Source: Tetracentron sinense
Taxonomy: Eukaryota; Streptophyta; Magnoliopsida; Trochodendrales; Trochodendraceae
Assembly: GCA_015143295.1 (NCBI GenBank)
Contig: CM026554.1
Coordinates: 50,900,627-50,964,626, forward strand
Direction: 5' to 3'
DNA: 64,000 bases
The position numbers and the translations under genes are program-made. Each line of letters opens with the position of its first letter. Within the stretch, counting starts at the first letter, position 1. Below, piece after piece: positions 43,005 through 54,474 of the stretch. Under the pieces are notes generated by a model that saw nothing but the letters and a program-made list of their open reading frames with translations, ran no database searches and had not been told where the DNA came from.

Positions 43005-45437
43005 TGTAACGACCCCAAAATCCTACAAGGCTAAAATAGGACTTTGGAATCGCCACATTACTTAAACCTGCTTAAAACCATGCATACAAGGCTACTACAC
43101 GAGTCTTCAAAAATGAGGATAATAAAATTTCGATATATATAAACCCAATCCAACCTGCACAAGTCTAAGGTCTATATATACAACTAACAATGAACCAATA
43201 AGAGTCTGATACACAACCATAAAAGTCTACTGAGCAACATCCTCTAAAAGTCAATTACAAAACTCTCTCAAAGAAAGGAAATGTAAACTAAGAGGTGTAG
43301 CCGCCCAAGTCTCCGGCTCCCTCCTCAGAAGGCTCACCTTCACCTCCTTCCTCGATGTATGTTTCCTCAACCCACGGCTCCACCGTGTACTCCTGCTCTA
43401 TACCTGCCAAGACAAAGTCCGGCTGAGTACAAAGGTACTCAGTGTATATAAAATCCAACCAACAATAATGATATACCTGCACTTAGTCAGAAACATATCC
43501 AATAACATAATAACATAATCAGAGTGCGGAAGAACGTGTGCGCATATACATCATATCATCACCTTGACTCGTGTACTTGTGAGAATCTTAGACTTAGAAA
43601 ACCATACACTTATGAGGTACTTATGCTTACGAGACCACGTGCTTGTGAGATGTTTATGCTTATGCTTATGCACTTATTCAGATCATACAAGGATGAGACA
43701 TGCCGTTCTTGGCGGATACGGACCATGCCTTATGCACTTATTCAGATCACACAGTAATGAGACATGCCGTTCTTGGCGGATACGGACCATGTCATGCTTA
43801 TGCTTATTCAGAATGTCATACGTATGCCATGTTCATGCTTGTAGTCCACATGTGTGACTTGTGAGATTCTTATCTTCGCATACACGTGCTTGTGTGCTTA
43901 AGTGTCGAAATTAATATTCGAGTTGGTAATTGCTTAGGTTCCGATCTCCCACCATGGAAACTCCACTATATGTCCCATACCAAATAGTTAGAGAATTCCC
44001 GGTTTGAGAGATGTTCCTCTAAGTTCTTACCTTCCCGACTATCAATTCCCAAGCAAATAATTAAACATACTTAACAAACCATTCACCTATACATATCTTA
44101 TCATAATTCATATCGCAATTCATAATCAATTTACCACCATTTCATAAGAACATAATAGCATTTATTCTCTCAAACATTTTTACAAACACCTTGAGTACCC
44201 ATATTATGAATCCATTATTTCTCTACTTTCTCAAGCATCCATCTAACCACAATCCATCCATACAATCCATTCACCATTCACATCCACATAGTAATCCCAT
44301 CCTCCACACATTTCCCATCCTTCATACACCCCATCCACATTCAAATCCACATTTTCATTCACATATCCACTCATAATTAGCTCATTTCATAGAAAATTAG
44401 GGAAAACATGCATTCAATCTCTATTCTATCATTTCTATCATCTTAACATTCACAAAACCTTAAAATAAAGTTGATTAGGATAGTATATCGACCTTAGGAA
44501 TCCTTCCCTTGGATTCAAAACGCTCCCGAGACGATTTGGAGAAGCTTCCCAAACTTTTCTTGCAATCTCCTATCAATCTCCTCCTTCTCCAAGAAAACCC
44601 TCTCTCAAAACCCTAGGGTTTCTCCTCCTTTTTGCCAAATTAGGTTAGAACTAGGTGGAGTATCTTAATATTTCGAGTAGGACCCCCTATTTATAGCCCC
44701 AAGGTCTGAGAACGAAAAGACCAAAAAGCCCTTACTAAAAATCAGCAAAAATACGAAGGACCGAGCGATCGGTGGTAATGACCGAGCGATCGGTTGCCTA
44801 CCGATCGATCGGTGTTTATGACCGGGCGATCGGTCAAAAACACACTCTCTGGAAAATTTCCCCATACAAAATTTTGGACCAGTCGATAGATACCGATCGA
44901 TCGGTTTTGGACCGATCGATCGCTGGTTCTGACCGAGCGATCGGTTCCTGCAGGTTTTGACTCCCTTTACTGTTTTGGCCATAACTTTTTACTCGTTCAT
45001 CGGATTTTGACGATTCAACTTGCGTTGGATTCGTCTCTCGAAAATGAACATTTCTGGCGTTTTAGAATTTCCAATTTCCACTTAATTTATAGACTAAAAT
45101 ATCCCCAAAGTTGACTGATCTGTAATTCCATTAGACAAAACTCACTATTGACTTGACTTAAACTCAAAATGAGGAAAAACACTAAACATGAACCTCGAAG
45201 AGGATTCCAACACCTTTCTAATGGTTCAAGAATCACACAATTCCAGTAAACGGTGCTAAAACTAGAGCTTCCTAAAGTTTAGGATGTGCTATGACATCCA
45301 TCCGTTACAAGTTGATTAAGCCTAGTTTACATCACCATACTTAGATATAAAAAAAACAATAAACATCAAACATCACAAGGACTAAAATACCCTTAACACA
45401 ATGAAATAAAAACATGAAAAAGATTCGGGTCTCTACA
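43005..45437 (-). repeat. 3' LTR of the Tekay-like element
   Basis: 2433 bp. On the minus strand a TATA box TATAAATA lies at 44695-44688. Upstream of it (44945-44760) sit seven clear copies of the palindromic word ACCGATCGATCGGT or close variants. Downstream is a telo-box palindrome AAACCCTAGGGTTT (44608-44621), probably in the transcribed leader. A GGATACGGACCATG unit repeats near 43690-43795. Confidence 0.95.
44760..44945. promoter_or_regulatory. Array of GATCGATC palindromes in U3 (3' LTR copy)
   Basis: ACCGAGCGATCGGT or ACCGATCGATCGGT-like words start at 44760, about 44780, 44799, 44820, and three more to 44945, all within 65-260 bp upstream of the LTR TATA box. Regular, palindromic and promoter-proximal, so a protein-binding array is plausible. 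Identical in the 5' LTR at 52196-52381. Confidence 0.7.
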
Positions 45438-45460
45438 TCCTCCCCCCCTTAAAAGAATTT
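45438..45460 (-). promoter_or_regulatory. Polypurine tract of the Tekay-like element
   Basis: Minus-strand AAGGGGGGGAGGA directly before the 3' LTR. Confidence 0.85.
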
Positions 45461-45480
45461 CGTCCTCGAAATTACGCACC

Positions 45481-48400
45481 TTAGGTGAACAAGTGCGGGT
45501 ACTTTTCGCAGACTTCGGCTTCTCTCTCCCAAGTAGCCTCTTCTCTAGAGTGATGCTCCCATTGCAAGAGCACAAGAGGAATGACCTTAGAACGCAAAAC
45601 TTGCTCTTTCCGGTCCAAAATTCGAGCCGGTTGCTCCACTAGAGTCAAATCTTCCCGAATTTCCAACGGTTCCAAATGAATGACATGTGAAGGATCCGCT
45701 ATGTACTTCCTCAACATAGAGATGTGAAAGACATTATGCACACCTTCCATGTGAGGTGGCAAGGCGACCTGGTAAGCAACTTCCCCGACTCGGGTGATGA
45801 TCTCAAAAGGACCCACATATCTCGGACTGAGCTTGCCTCGCTTGCCGAATCTCATCACCCCCTTCGTAGGTGAGATCTTTACGAACACAAAATCTCCAAC
45901 TTGGAACTCAAGATTTCTCCTCCGAGTATCGGCATAGCTTTTCTGTCTACTCTGAGCTGCTTTCAACCTCTCCCTGATCAATTGAACTCTATCCACAGTC
46001 TGACCAACGAGCTCGGGACCCAAAAGCTTCCTCTCACCAACTTCGTCCCAACACAAAGGTGAACGACAACTCCTCCCATAAAGTGCCTCAAACGGTGCCA
46101 TCTGAATGCTAGATTGATAGCTGTTATTGTAGGCGAACTCAACCAACGGCAAGTGATCAACCCAACTACCCTGAAAGTCTAACATGCAAGCTCGTAGCAT
46201 GTCCTCTATGATCTGGTTTACTCTTTCAGTTTGCCCATCTGTCTGCGGATGAAATGCCGTACTAAAATCCAAATGGGAACCCATGGCTTGCTGAAAACTC
46301 TTCCAAAATCTGGATGTAAATCTCGGATCTCGATCAGAAACAATGCTAACAGGCACTCCATGCAAACGAACTATCTCTTTGATATAGAGGTTAGCCAATT
46401 GATTGGAGTTGAAAGTAGTCCGATATGGAAGAAAATGAGCTGATTTAGTCAATCGGTCAACCACAACCCAAATGGCATCAAAGTTCTTGGCCGTCTTTGG
46501 CAAACCAACAACAAAATCCATGGAGATATTTTCCCACTTCCACTCGGGAATAGGAAGAGACTGAAGAAGTCCTGCCGGCCTCCTGTGTTCGGCCTTCACC
46601 TGCTGACACACCAAACACTTGGATACAAAGGTAGCCACATCTTTCTTCATACCTTTCCACCAGAAATACTTCTTAAGGTTCTGGTACATCTTAGTACCTC
46701 CCGGATGCACGGTGTACTTAGACTTGTGTGCTTCATCCAGAATCTCCCTTCTTAAATCCTCATCATCCGGAACACAAAGTCTACCCTTGAAACAAACTCC
46801 ACCATCTCTCCAAGAGAAATCCTCAAACCCGCTGCTCAGTGACTTATTCATGGCAGCGTGCAGTTCTCCATCATTCCACTGCAAGTCTTTAATCCTGCCC
46901 AATAAGGTTGGCCTGACCATAATGTTAGCCAACAAGGCTCCAGAAGCTCCAACACTGAAACCTGCATCAAGGCTAGACGCCTCTTCTAGTAGCTTCCATT
47001 CTTGGACCATCAAGTGTGCCAAGAACCCAGTAGGTCTCCTACTTAGCGCATCTGCCACTACATTCGCTTTCCCCGGGTGGTACTGGATAGAACAATCATA
47101 ATCCTTGAGGAATTCCACCCAACGACGCTGCCTCAAATTCAGCTCTTTCTGCGAGAATAAATACTTTAGACTTTTGTGGTCGGTGAAAACTTCAAACTGC
47201 GCACCGTACAAGTAGTGTCTCCAGATCTTAAGAGCAAAAACCAAGGCTGCTAACTCCAAATCATGGGTAGGATAGTTCTTCTCGTGGTCTTTCAACTGCC
47301 GAGAAGCATAGGCAATCACCTTTCCGTGTTGCATAAGAACACAACCTAACCCAACGAGTGAGGCATCACTATACACCACAAAATCTTCACTACCCGATGG
47401 AACAGTCAAGATCGGAGCGGTGGTGAGACGCTTCTTCAAATCAAGAAAACTCTTCTCACATTTCTCATCCCACTCGAATCTAGCGTTCTTTCGAGTTAGA
47501 TGAGTAAGCGGAGCTGCCAAACTGGAAAATCCTTCTACAAATCTTCGATAATATCCAGCTAGGCCCAAGAAACTTCGAACCTCTGTAACACTCTTAGGTC
47601 TCCCCCATCCTTCCACTGCTTCTATCTTAGCAGGGTCAACTGAAATCCCCTCTTCTGACACCACATGGCCTAGAAATGCTACTTTTTCTAGCCAAAACTC
47701 GCACTTGCTAAGCTTAGCATATAGCTTATGCTCACGGAGTATCTTCAGGGTGATCCGGAGATGCATCTCATGCTCCTTCTGTGTCCTGGAGTACACTAAA
47801 ATGTCATCCACAAACACGATCACAAAGCGGTCCAGAGTCGGCTTGAAGATCCTGTTCATGAGATCCATGAATGCTGCCGGGGCGTTTGTCAAACCGAACG
47901 GCATGACTAAGAATTCAAAATGCCCATATCTGGTCCTGAAAGCAGACTTAGGCACATCTTCCACCTTTATCTTCAGCTGATGGTAGCCTGACCTTAAGTC
48001 GATCTTGGAGAAATACTTAGCTCCTTGCAACTGATCAAACAAGTCATCGATCCTAGGTAAAGGATATTTGTTCTTGATGGTGACCTTGTTCAGTTGCCGA
48101 TAGTCGATGCACATCCTCATCGAACCATCCTTCTTCTTCACAAACAACACTGGCGCTCCCCAAGGTGATACACTTGGGCGGATAAATCCAAGACCAAGCA
48201 ATTCGTCAATCTGCTCCTTAAGCTCTTTCAACTCTGCTGGAGCCATCCTATACGGAGCTTTAGAGATGGGTGCCGTACCCGGAGCCAACTCAATTGCAAA
48301 CTCTACTTCTCTATCCGGTGGCAAACCCGGTAAGTCTTTAGGAAAGACATCCATGAATTCCTCTACAACTGGAATACTTGAGAAATCTGGTGCTTCCGAG

Positions 48401-48803
48401 GTAGTAAGACTCAATGCCGCAAAACGAGCTAAGTCCTTCTTCTTCAACCCTTGGAAACGAAAAGAGGGCTCACTGATTGGTCTAAAGTTGACCACTTTCC
48501 CAAAACAGTCGACATGCCCATGGTATTTGGAAAGCCAATCCATGCCTAAAATGACGTCAAAGTCTTGGAACTCAAGGACAATCAGATCGGCTGGCATCTC
48601 TCTCTGGCCTACTTGAATGTCGCAATTTCGATAGACCTTATCAGTGATGACTGAACTACCGACAGGAGTAGTGATAGAAAATTCACGATCTAACAGACTT
48701 GGCTCCATCGGAAATTCTCGTGCAAAACTAGGTGTGACGAAGGAGTGAGTGGAACCAGTATCGATCAAAACATGAGCGAGGAAATCATTTATCAACAATG
48801 AGC
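45481..48803 (-). CDS. pol: Pol polyprotein (protease, RT, RNase H, integrase, chromodomain) of the Tekay-like element
   Basis: Open from 48819; the coding part should start at 48803 after the intron. Residues counted from the Met at 48819: protease Asp20-Thr-Gly; reverse transcriptase with FVDD at 336-339; RNase H Asp485, Glu522, Asp547, Asp590; integrase zinc site His698, His705, Cys735, Cys738; catalytic Asp768, Asp829, Glu865 (35 residues between the last two); GPFEI and chromodomain-like tail to about residue 1110. The chromodomain of chromoviruses can guide insertion to heterochromatin; this tail keeps [12 protein letters not shown]. No stop or shift within, so the element may still be active. 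Confidence 0.93.
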
Positions 48804-48938
48804 CTGAATTAATACACAAAGCTAATTTGTCAAATCATGAATATATACATGCATCTTACATCTTACCACATAACATTTAATATCACACCCATAACATCAG
48901 AACAATATTTTAATTGACTAAAGCACAATTAAACGTAC
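48804..48938 (-). other. Probable 135-nt intron joining gag to pol
   Basis: Minus strand: donor CAGG|GTACGT at 48939/48938, acceptor TTAATTCAG|GC at 48804/48803. Joining gives [25 protein letters not shown], the usual Gag-protease continuity of this family. The intervening sequence is AT-rich and contains stops. Confidence 0.7.
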
Positions 48939-50142
48939 CCTGCACAACGTCGTCGGACGCCTGTGCATCCCGCTCTGAGGTAGCAAACACTCGACCCTGA
49001 GCTGGCTGGTGAGGCTGCTGAGGTCTAGGACCCTGTGGTGGCCTCTGCTGTGTGGACTGCCTACCTGGGGGCCTGACTCCCTGTGGCTGAGTCGACTGAA
49101 TCCCCTGCTGAATGCGGAGTGGGCAATCTCGGATCCGGTGTGAGACCTCTCCACAATGGAAACAACCTCCAGTAATTGCCCTACACTCTCCTACTCTGTG
49201 CCTCTTTCCGCACTGGCGGCATACATCAAACAGCTGAATGCCAGTAGTAGGCGGAGCCACCTGAGCTGCTCGTGGGGCTACCTGAGTCGGCCTCTGATAA
49301 AGGGTAGGCCTAGCAATCGGCATAGGACCCGACACCCTTGGCCTCTTGTCCTGAGGACCAAACCTACCTGCTTGCAACTTCTCCCTCTTCTTCAACAATT
49401 CTTCTGAATTCTTCTCAGCTATCAAAGCACGTTGGTACACTTCCCTACAAGTCTCGAGCTGAAGTATCGAAACTTTCTCCCGAATAAAATCCTTCAAACC
49501 TCGCTCAAACCTCTTTGCTTTCATTCTCTCTGTAGCAATCAAGTGAGGAGCGAACCTAGAGAGCTCTACAAACTTGGCCTCATACTCGGCCACTGACATC
49601 CTTCCTTGCTCTAAGGTAGAGAATTCAATCTCCTTCTGATCTCTCACAAACACCGGGAAGTATCTCTCGTAGAAGATGTCGAGGAACTCTCCCCAAGTCC
49701 ACTCTTGTCCCGCTCGCACTTCATTCCTCTGCCTAGATGCGGCCCTCCACCAATGTTCAGCCTCGCCTTCCATGACGAAGGAGGCCCATTTCACCCTCTG
49801 CTCATCGGTAGCCTCAAGCACGGTGAAAATCTTCTCTAGTTGCATGATCCATAACTCGGCAACTGAGGGGTCCGTACTACCATAGAAGGCTGGAGGATTC
49901 ATCCTCCTAAAAGCTTCCACTCCGTTATGCCGGGGTGGGTGAACATCAACCGCCCTCTCTTGCCTAGCTTGACCAGCAGCTAGCAGCGCAGTTTGCTGAG
50001 CCATAATTTCAGCCTGCCTCTCCATGGCTGCAGCAATAGCTTCCATAGCCCGACTCACATTAGCTTGGGAAGCACCATCTGGGGAATCCCCATCTGTCAC
50101 ACTGCCTCCTCCATTCCTATGGTTTCTTCCACCCCTTCTCAT
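48910..50142 (-). CDS. gag: Gag protein of the Tekay-like element
   Basis: 410 residues in the unspliced reading. The retrotransposon Gag domain is at about residues 95-205 (EAEHWWRAASRQ, FLDIFYERYFP, EYEAKFVELSRFAPH). Two zinc-knuckle-like motifs follow: CRQCGKRHRVGEC (spacing 2-3-4) and CFHCGEVSHRIRDC (spacing 2-4-4). The tail is Gln/Pro-rich. Gag packages the RNA. The last codons after VVQG read into what looks like an intron (48938-48804); splicing there joins gag in frame to protease. Confidence 0.92.
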   Translation of the reverse strand: MRRGGRNHRNGGGSVTDGDSPDGASQANVSRAMEAIAAAMERQAEIMAQQTALLAAGQARQERAVDVHPPRHNGVEAFRRMNPPAFYGSTDPSVAELWIMQLEKIFTVLEATDEQRVKWASFVMEGEAEHWWRAASRQRNEVRAGQEWTWGEFLDIFYERYFPVFVRDQKEIEFSTLEQGRMSVAEYEAKFVELSRFAPHLIATERMKAKRFERGLKDFIREKVSILQLETCREVYQRALIAEKNSEELLKKREKLQAGRFGPQDKRPRVSGPMPIARPTLYQRPTQVAPRAAQVAPPTTGIQLFDVCRQCGKRHRVGECRAITGGCFHCGEVSHRIRDCPLRIQQGIQSTQPQGVRPPGRQSTQQRPPQGPRPQQPHQPAQGRVFATSERDAQASDDVVQGTFNCALVN

Positions 50143-50424
50143 GCTTACAGTCCTGAGAAGAAGAAAACAACTTATTTAGGAACACACTCACATAAAATTC
50201 CTGAATCTACACTTAACCCAAACTCAATCCCAAACAATTAAAGTCCTAAACTTGATGTTGCTTCCCTAAGGTTGATATCTTCCTATACCCTATACTTAAC
50301 ACCTTAGCCTTAAGGGCTCTAATGCCTTGTGCTTTGATTGATATCCTCTGGTATCAGACCCGGAGTGACATAACATGACTCCTACTAAGAGGACAACTTA
50401 GCCCAAGAGAACCTAATGCCTAGG

Positions 50425-50436
50425 GCTCTGATACCA
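50425..50436 (-). promoter_or_regulatory. Primer binding site, initiator-Met type
   Basis: TGGTATCAGAGC on the minus strand, four bases inside the 5' LTR: the classical site for plant initiator methionine tRNA. Confidence 0.92.
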
Positions 50437-50440
50437 CCTC

Positions 50441-52873
50441 TGTAACGACCCCAAAATCCTACAAGGCTAAAATAGGACTTTGGAATCGCCACATTACTTA
50501 AACCTGCTTAAAACCATGCATACAAGGCTACTACACGAGTCTTCAAAAATGAGGATAATAAAATTTCGATATATATAAACCCAATCCAACCTGCACAAGT
50601 CTAAGGTCTATATATACAACTAACAATGAACCAATAAGAGTCTGATACACAACCATAAAAGTCTACTGAGCAACATCCTCTAAAAGTCAATTACAAAACT
50701 CTCTCAAAGAAAGGAAATGTAAACTAAGAGGTGTAGCCGCCCAAGTCTCCGGCTCCCTCCTCAGAAGGCTCACCTTCACCTCCTTCCTCGATGTATGTTT
50801 CCTCAACCCACGGCTCCACCGTGTACTCCTGCTCTATACCTGCCAAGACAAAGTCCGGCTGAGTACAAAGGTACTCAGTGTATATAAAATCCAACCAACA
50901 ATAATGATATACCTGCACTTAGTCAGAAACATATCCAATAACATAATAACATAATCAGAGTGCGGAAGAACGTGTGCGCATATACATCATATCATCACCT
51001 TGACTCGTGTACTTGTGAGAATCTTAGACTTAGAAAACCATACACTTATGAGGTACTTATGCTTACGAGACCACGTGCTTGTGAGATGTTTATGCTTATG
51101 CTTATGCACTTATTCAGATCATACAAGGATGAGACATGCCGTTCTTGGCGGATACGGACCATGCCTTATGCACTTATTCAGATCACACAGTAATGAGACA
51201 TGCCGTTCTTGGCGGATACGGACCATGTCATGCTTATGCTTATTCAGAATGTCATACGTATGCCATGTTCATGCTTGTAGTCCACATGTGTGACTTGTGA
51301 GATTCTTATCTTCGCATACACGTGCTTGTGTGCTTAAGTGTCGAAATTAATATTCGAGTTGGTAATTGCTTAGGTTCCGATCTCCCACCATGGAAACTCC
51401 ACTATATGTCCCATACCAAATAGTTAGAGAATTCCCGGTTTGAGAGATGTTCCTCTAAGTTCTTACCTTCCCGACTATCAATTCCCAAGCAAATAATTAA
51501 ACATACTTAACAAACCATTCACCTATACATATCTTATCATAATTCATATCGCAATTCATAATCAATTTACCACCATTTCATAAGAACATAATAGCATTTA
51601 TTCTCTCAAACATTTTTACAAACACCTTGAGTACCCATATTATGAATCCATTATTTCTCTACTTTCTCAAGCATCCATCTAACCACAATCCATCCATACA
51701 ATCCATTCACCATTCACATCCACATAGTAATCCCATCCTCCACACATTTCCCATCCTTCATACACCCCATCCACATTCAAATCCACATTTTCATTCACAT
51801 ATCCACTCATAATTAGCTCATTTCATAGAAAATTAGGGAAAACATGCATTCAATCTCTATTCTATCATTTCTATCATCTTAACATTCACAAAACCTTAAA
51901 ATAAAGTTGATTAGGATAGTATATCGACCTTAGGAATCCTTCCCTTGGATTCAAAACGCTCCCGAGACGATTTGGAGAAGCTTCCCAAACTTTTCTTGCA
52001 ATCTCCTATCAATCTCCTCCTTCTCCAAGAAAACCCTCTCTCAAAACCCTAGGGTTTCTCCTCCTTTTTGCCAAATTAGGTTAGAACTAGGTGGAGTATC
52101 TTAATATTTCGAGTAGGACCCCCTATTTATAGCCCCAAGGTCTGAGAACGAAAAGACCAAAAAGCCCTTACTAAAAATCAGCAAAAATACGAAGGACCGA
52201 GCGATCGGTGGTAATGACCGAGCGATCGGTTGCCTACCGATCGATCGGTGTTTATGACCGGGCGATCGGTCAAAAACACACTCTCTGGAAAATTTCCCCA
52301 TACAAAATTTTGGACCAGTCGATAGATACCGATCGATCGGTTTTGGACCGATCGATCGCTGGTTCTGACCGAGCGATCGGTTCCTGCAGGTTTTGACTCC
52401 CTTTACTGTTTTGGCCATAACTTTTTACTCGTTCATCGGATTTTGACGATTCAACTTGCGTTGGATTCGTCTCTCGAAAATGAACATTTCTGGCGTTTTA
52501 GAATTTCCAATTTCCACTTAATTTATAGACTAAAATATCCCCAAAGTTGACTGATCTGTAATTCCATTAGACAAAACTCACTATTGACTTGACTTAAACT
52601 CAAAATGAGGAAAAACACTAAACATGAACCTCGAAGAGGATTCCAACACCTTTCTAATGGTTCAAGAATCACACAATTCCAGTAAACGGTGCTAAAACTA
52701 GAGCTTCCTAAAGTTTAGGATGTGCTATGACATCCATCCGTTACAAGTTGATTAAGCCTAGTTTACATCACCATACTTAGATATAAAAAAAACAATAAAC
52801 ATCAAACATCACAAGGACTAAAATACCCTTAACACAATGAAATAAAAACATGAAAAAGATTCGGGTCTCTACA
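50441..52873 (-). repeat. 5' LTR of the Tekay-like element
   Basis: 2433 bp, offset 7436 from the 3' LTR. TATA box 52124-52131, GATC-palindrome array 52196-52381, telo-box 52044-52057, all on the minus strand. Confidence 0.95.
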
Positions 52874-53117
52874 ATCATGATGGTGTGGCCATGAGGGTGT
52901 GTCCCATAATCTTTCCCACCATAACACCTTGTGGTCTTGACAGTGTTTGTTAACAAAACAAAAAAAAGTGTGACGTGGGTTTGGAGAAGAATGGCACCAA
53001 GTAGGTGGGTTATATAAAGTAGGTGCTCACAAAAGAGGAACACTCAATGTGATGGCCACTCTCACTTCTTGGCTCGGTTTGGCTTAATGAGAATGAATGC
53101 ATGGGTTGGCTACTTCC

Positions 53118-54200
53118 CATTTCCGCTCAGCTTGGCTTGATAGCAATTTCGAAAGATTCTTTTTTTAATTTTAATAATTTAAAAATCATTAGGCTCGTTA
53201 AAAGCGAGCTCAACTTGCGGTCTTGAAGGCATTCCAAGCTAAAGCTCGAACTCGTTAATATGTTCACGAGCCGAGTTCGAACAAGAGAACTAATGTATGA
53301 ATCTAGTTTGAGCGAAGGTCGAACAAGAGTAAAAATTAGTGTGCCAAGCTTGAACACCCCACCACTCAGCTCATTTGCCTCGACTATCACCCTATCCCTG
53401 TCACGATGGGACTTCTTAGTTTTAAACCCTTTTATAAAATAAATATAAAAAATTCGATTAGATATTTATTATTTAAGTATATAATATATATTATAATCTA
53501 TATAAATGTTAGGTTCCATTTCAGTCTCTCTGTCTGTGATGGGACTTGGTAGTCCTTGCTTAAGTACATAACTATATATATCTTTGTAATTATAATACGA
53601 GAGCCAGGCGTAGCGTGATTTTTTGAAATTCTCAATCTACCCTCATATAAAATAAAATTTTGATTTAATATTTTACTTTATTTCCAATCTACCCCTTGCT
53701 CATCTATCTATTTAAATAATAGAATCAGAGTCAATTGCGCTTGAACTCGGGGAGAGTTCAATCGCACCTGCGGGTTAACACGTGTCCCTTTTAACTCCTA
53801 TTAACTATGGTTAACTCTTTCCCCACACTCTCACGTGCATCGCACGTGCCATCCGCTAGTTACAATTTATAAATTTTCATATCCATTTCCATTTCTTTAA
53901 CTTGTTTTTTTATTTTTTTGGAAAGAATTTCTTTAACTTGTTCAAAACTCCTCGATTGTAACTCGAATGTCAATAAGTTATTTAATAAAAAAACCAAACC
54001 GAACCGAGCTCAAGCTGATCTGAACTAGATACAAGCCGAGTTTTGAGCCGAACCGAATCAAACATAGACTAGCTTGAGCTTGGCTTGTTGATATGTTCGA
54101 GCCTAGAAAAAAGCTCGGCTCGACTCATTCAAGCCTAATATATCAGCTTGAACGAGCCGAATCGAGCCGAGCCACCGAGCTCGGTTTGAGCAACAAACCA
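53118..54200. repeat. Copy B counterparts: word repeats and Helitron-like unit
   Basis: AGCTC-word repeat near 53118-53375, Helitron-like unit 53581-53859 (hairpin CACGTGC/GCACGTG, end CTAG then T), word repeat 53990-54200. All have mates in copy A. Confidence 0.65.
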
Positions 54201-54474
54201 GAACCATCCAATGTAAGGACCATTGACTCGAGAGAGATTGGTGGGACACCAGATACCTTTTTTTTTTTTTTGGGTTTGGCCTTCTTCATTTCTTTAGTTT
54301 TTCTGCTGTCCACAAGAAATCCTGAAAATCCAAGTAGGACAATCTAGAATGGATCCTCCACGAGTCACAACTCTAACCTTGAATTGGAGACCTGGGTCCT
54401 ATGAGATAGCACAGACGGCTGTTCATATTTTTTTCTTTTTAGGCAGTTTGATTTATAGTAAAAGAAGTTTGAAA

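Larger units (their letters stand above)
43005..52873 (-). mobile_element. Tekay/Del-like chromovirus LTR retrotransposon, complete, 9.9 kb
   Basis: Flanked by the 5-bp duplication ATCAT (43000-43004 and 52874-52878); copy A has the empty site near 26680. LTRs are 2433 bp each and appear identical by length and by all stretches compared. Order on the minus strand: LTR, initiator-Met primer site, gag, short intron, protease-RT-RNase H-integrase-chromodomain, purine tract, LTR. Long LTRs, domain order and the C-terminal [18 protein letters not shown] block point to the Tekay (Del) lineage. All frames are intact. Confidence 0.94.

Noticed and set aside
44665-44982. Minus-strand frame with repeated RSIG/DRS words in the Tekay-like LTR
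   Set aside because: Produced by the GATCGATC array lying upstream of the TATA box; not transcribed as a gene.
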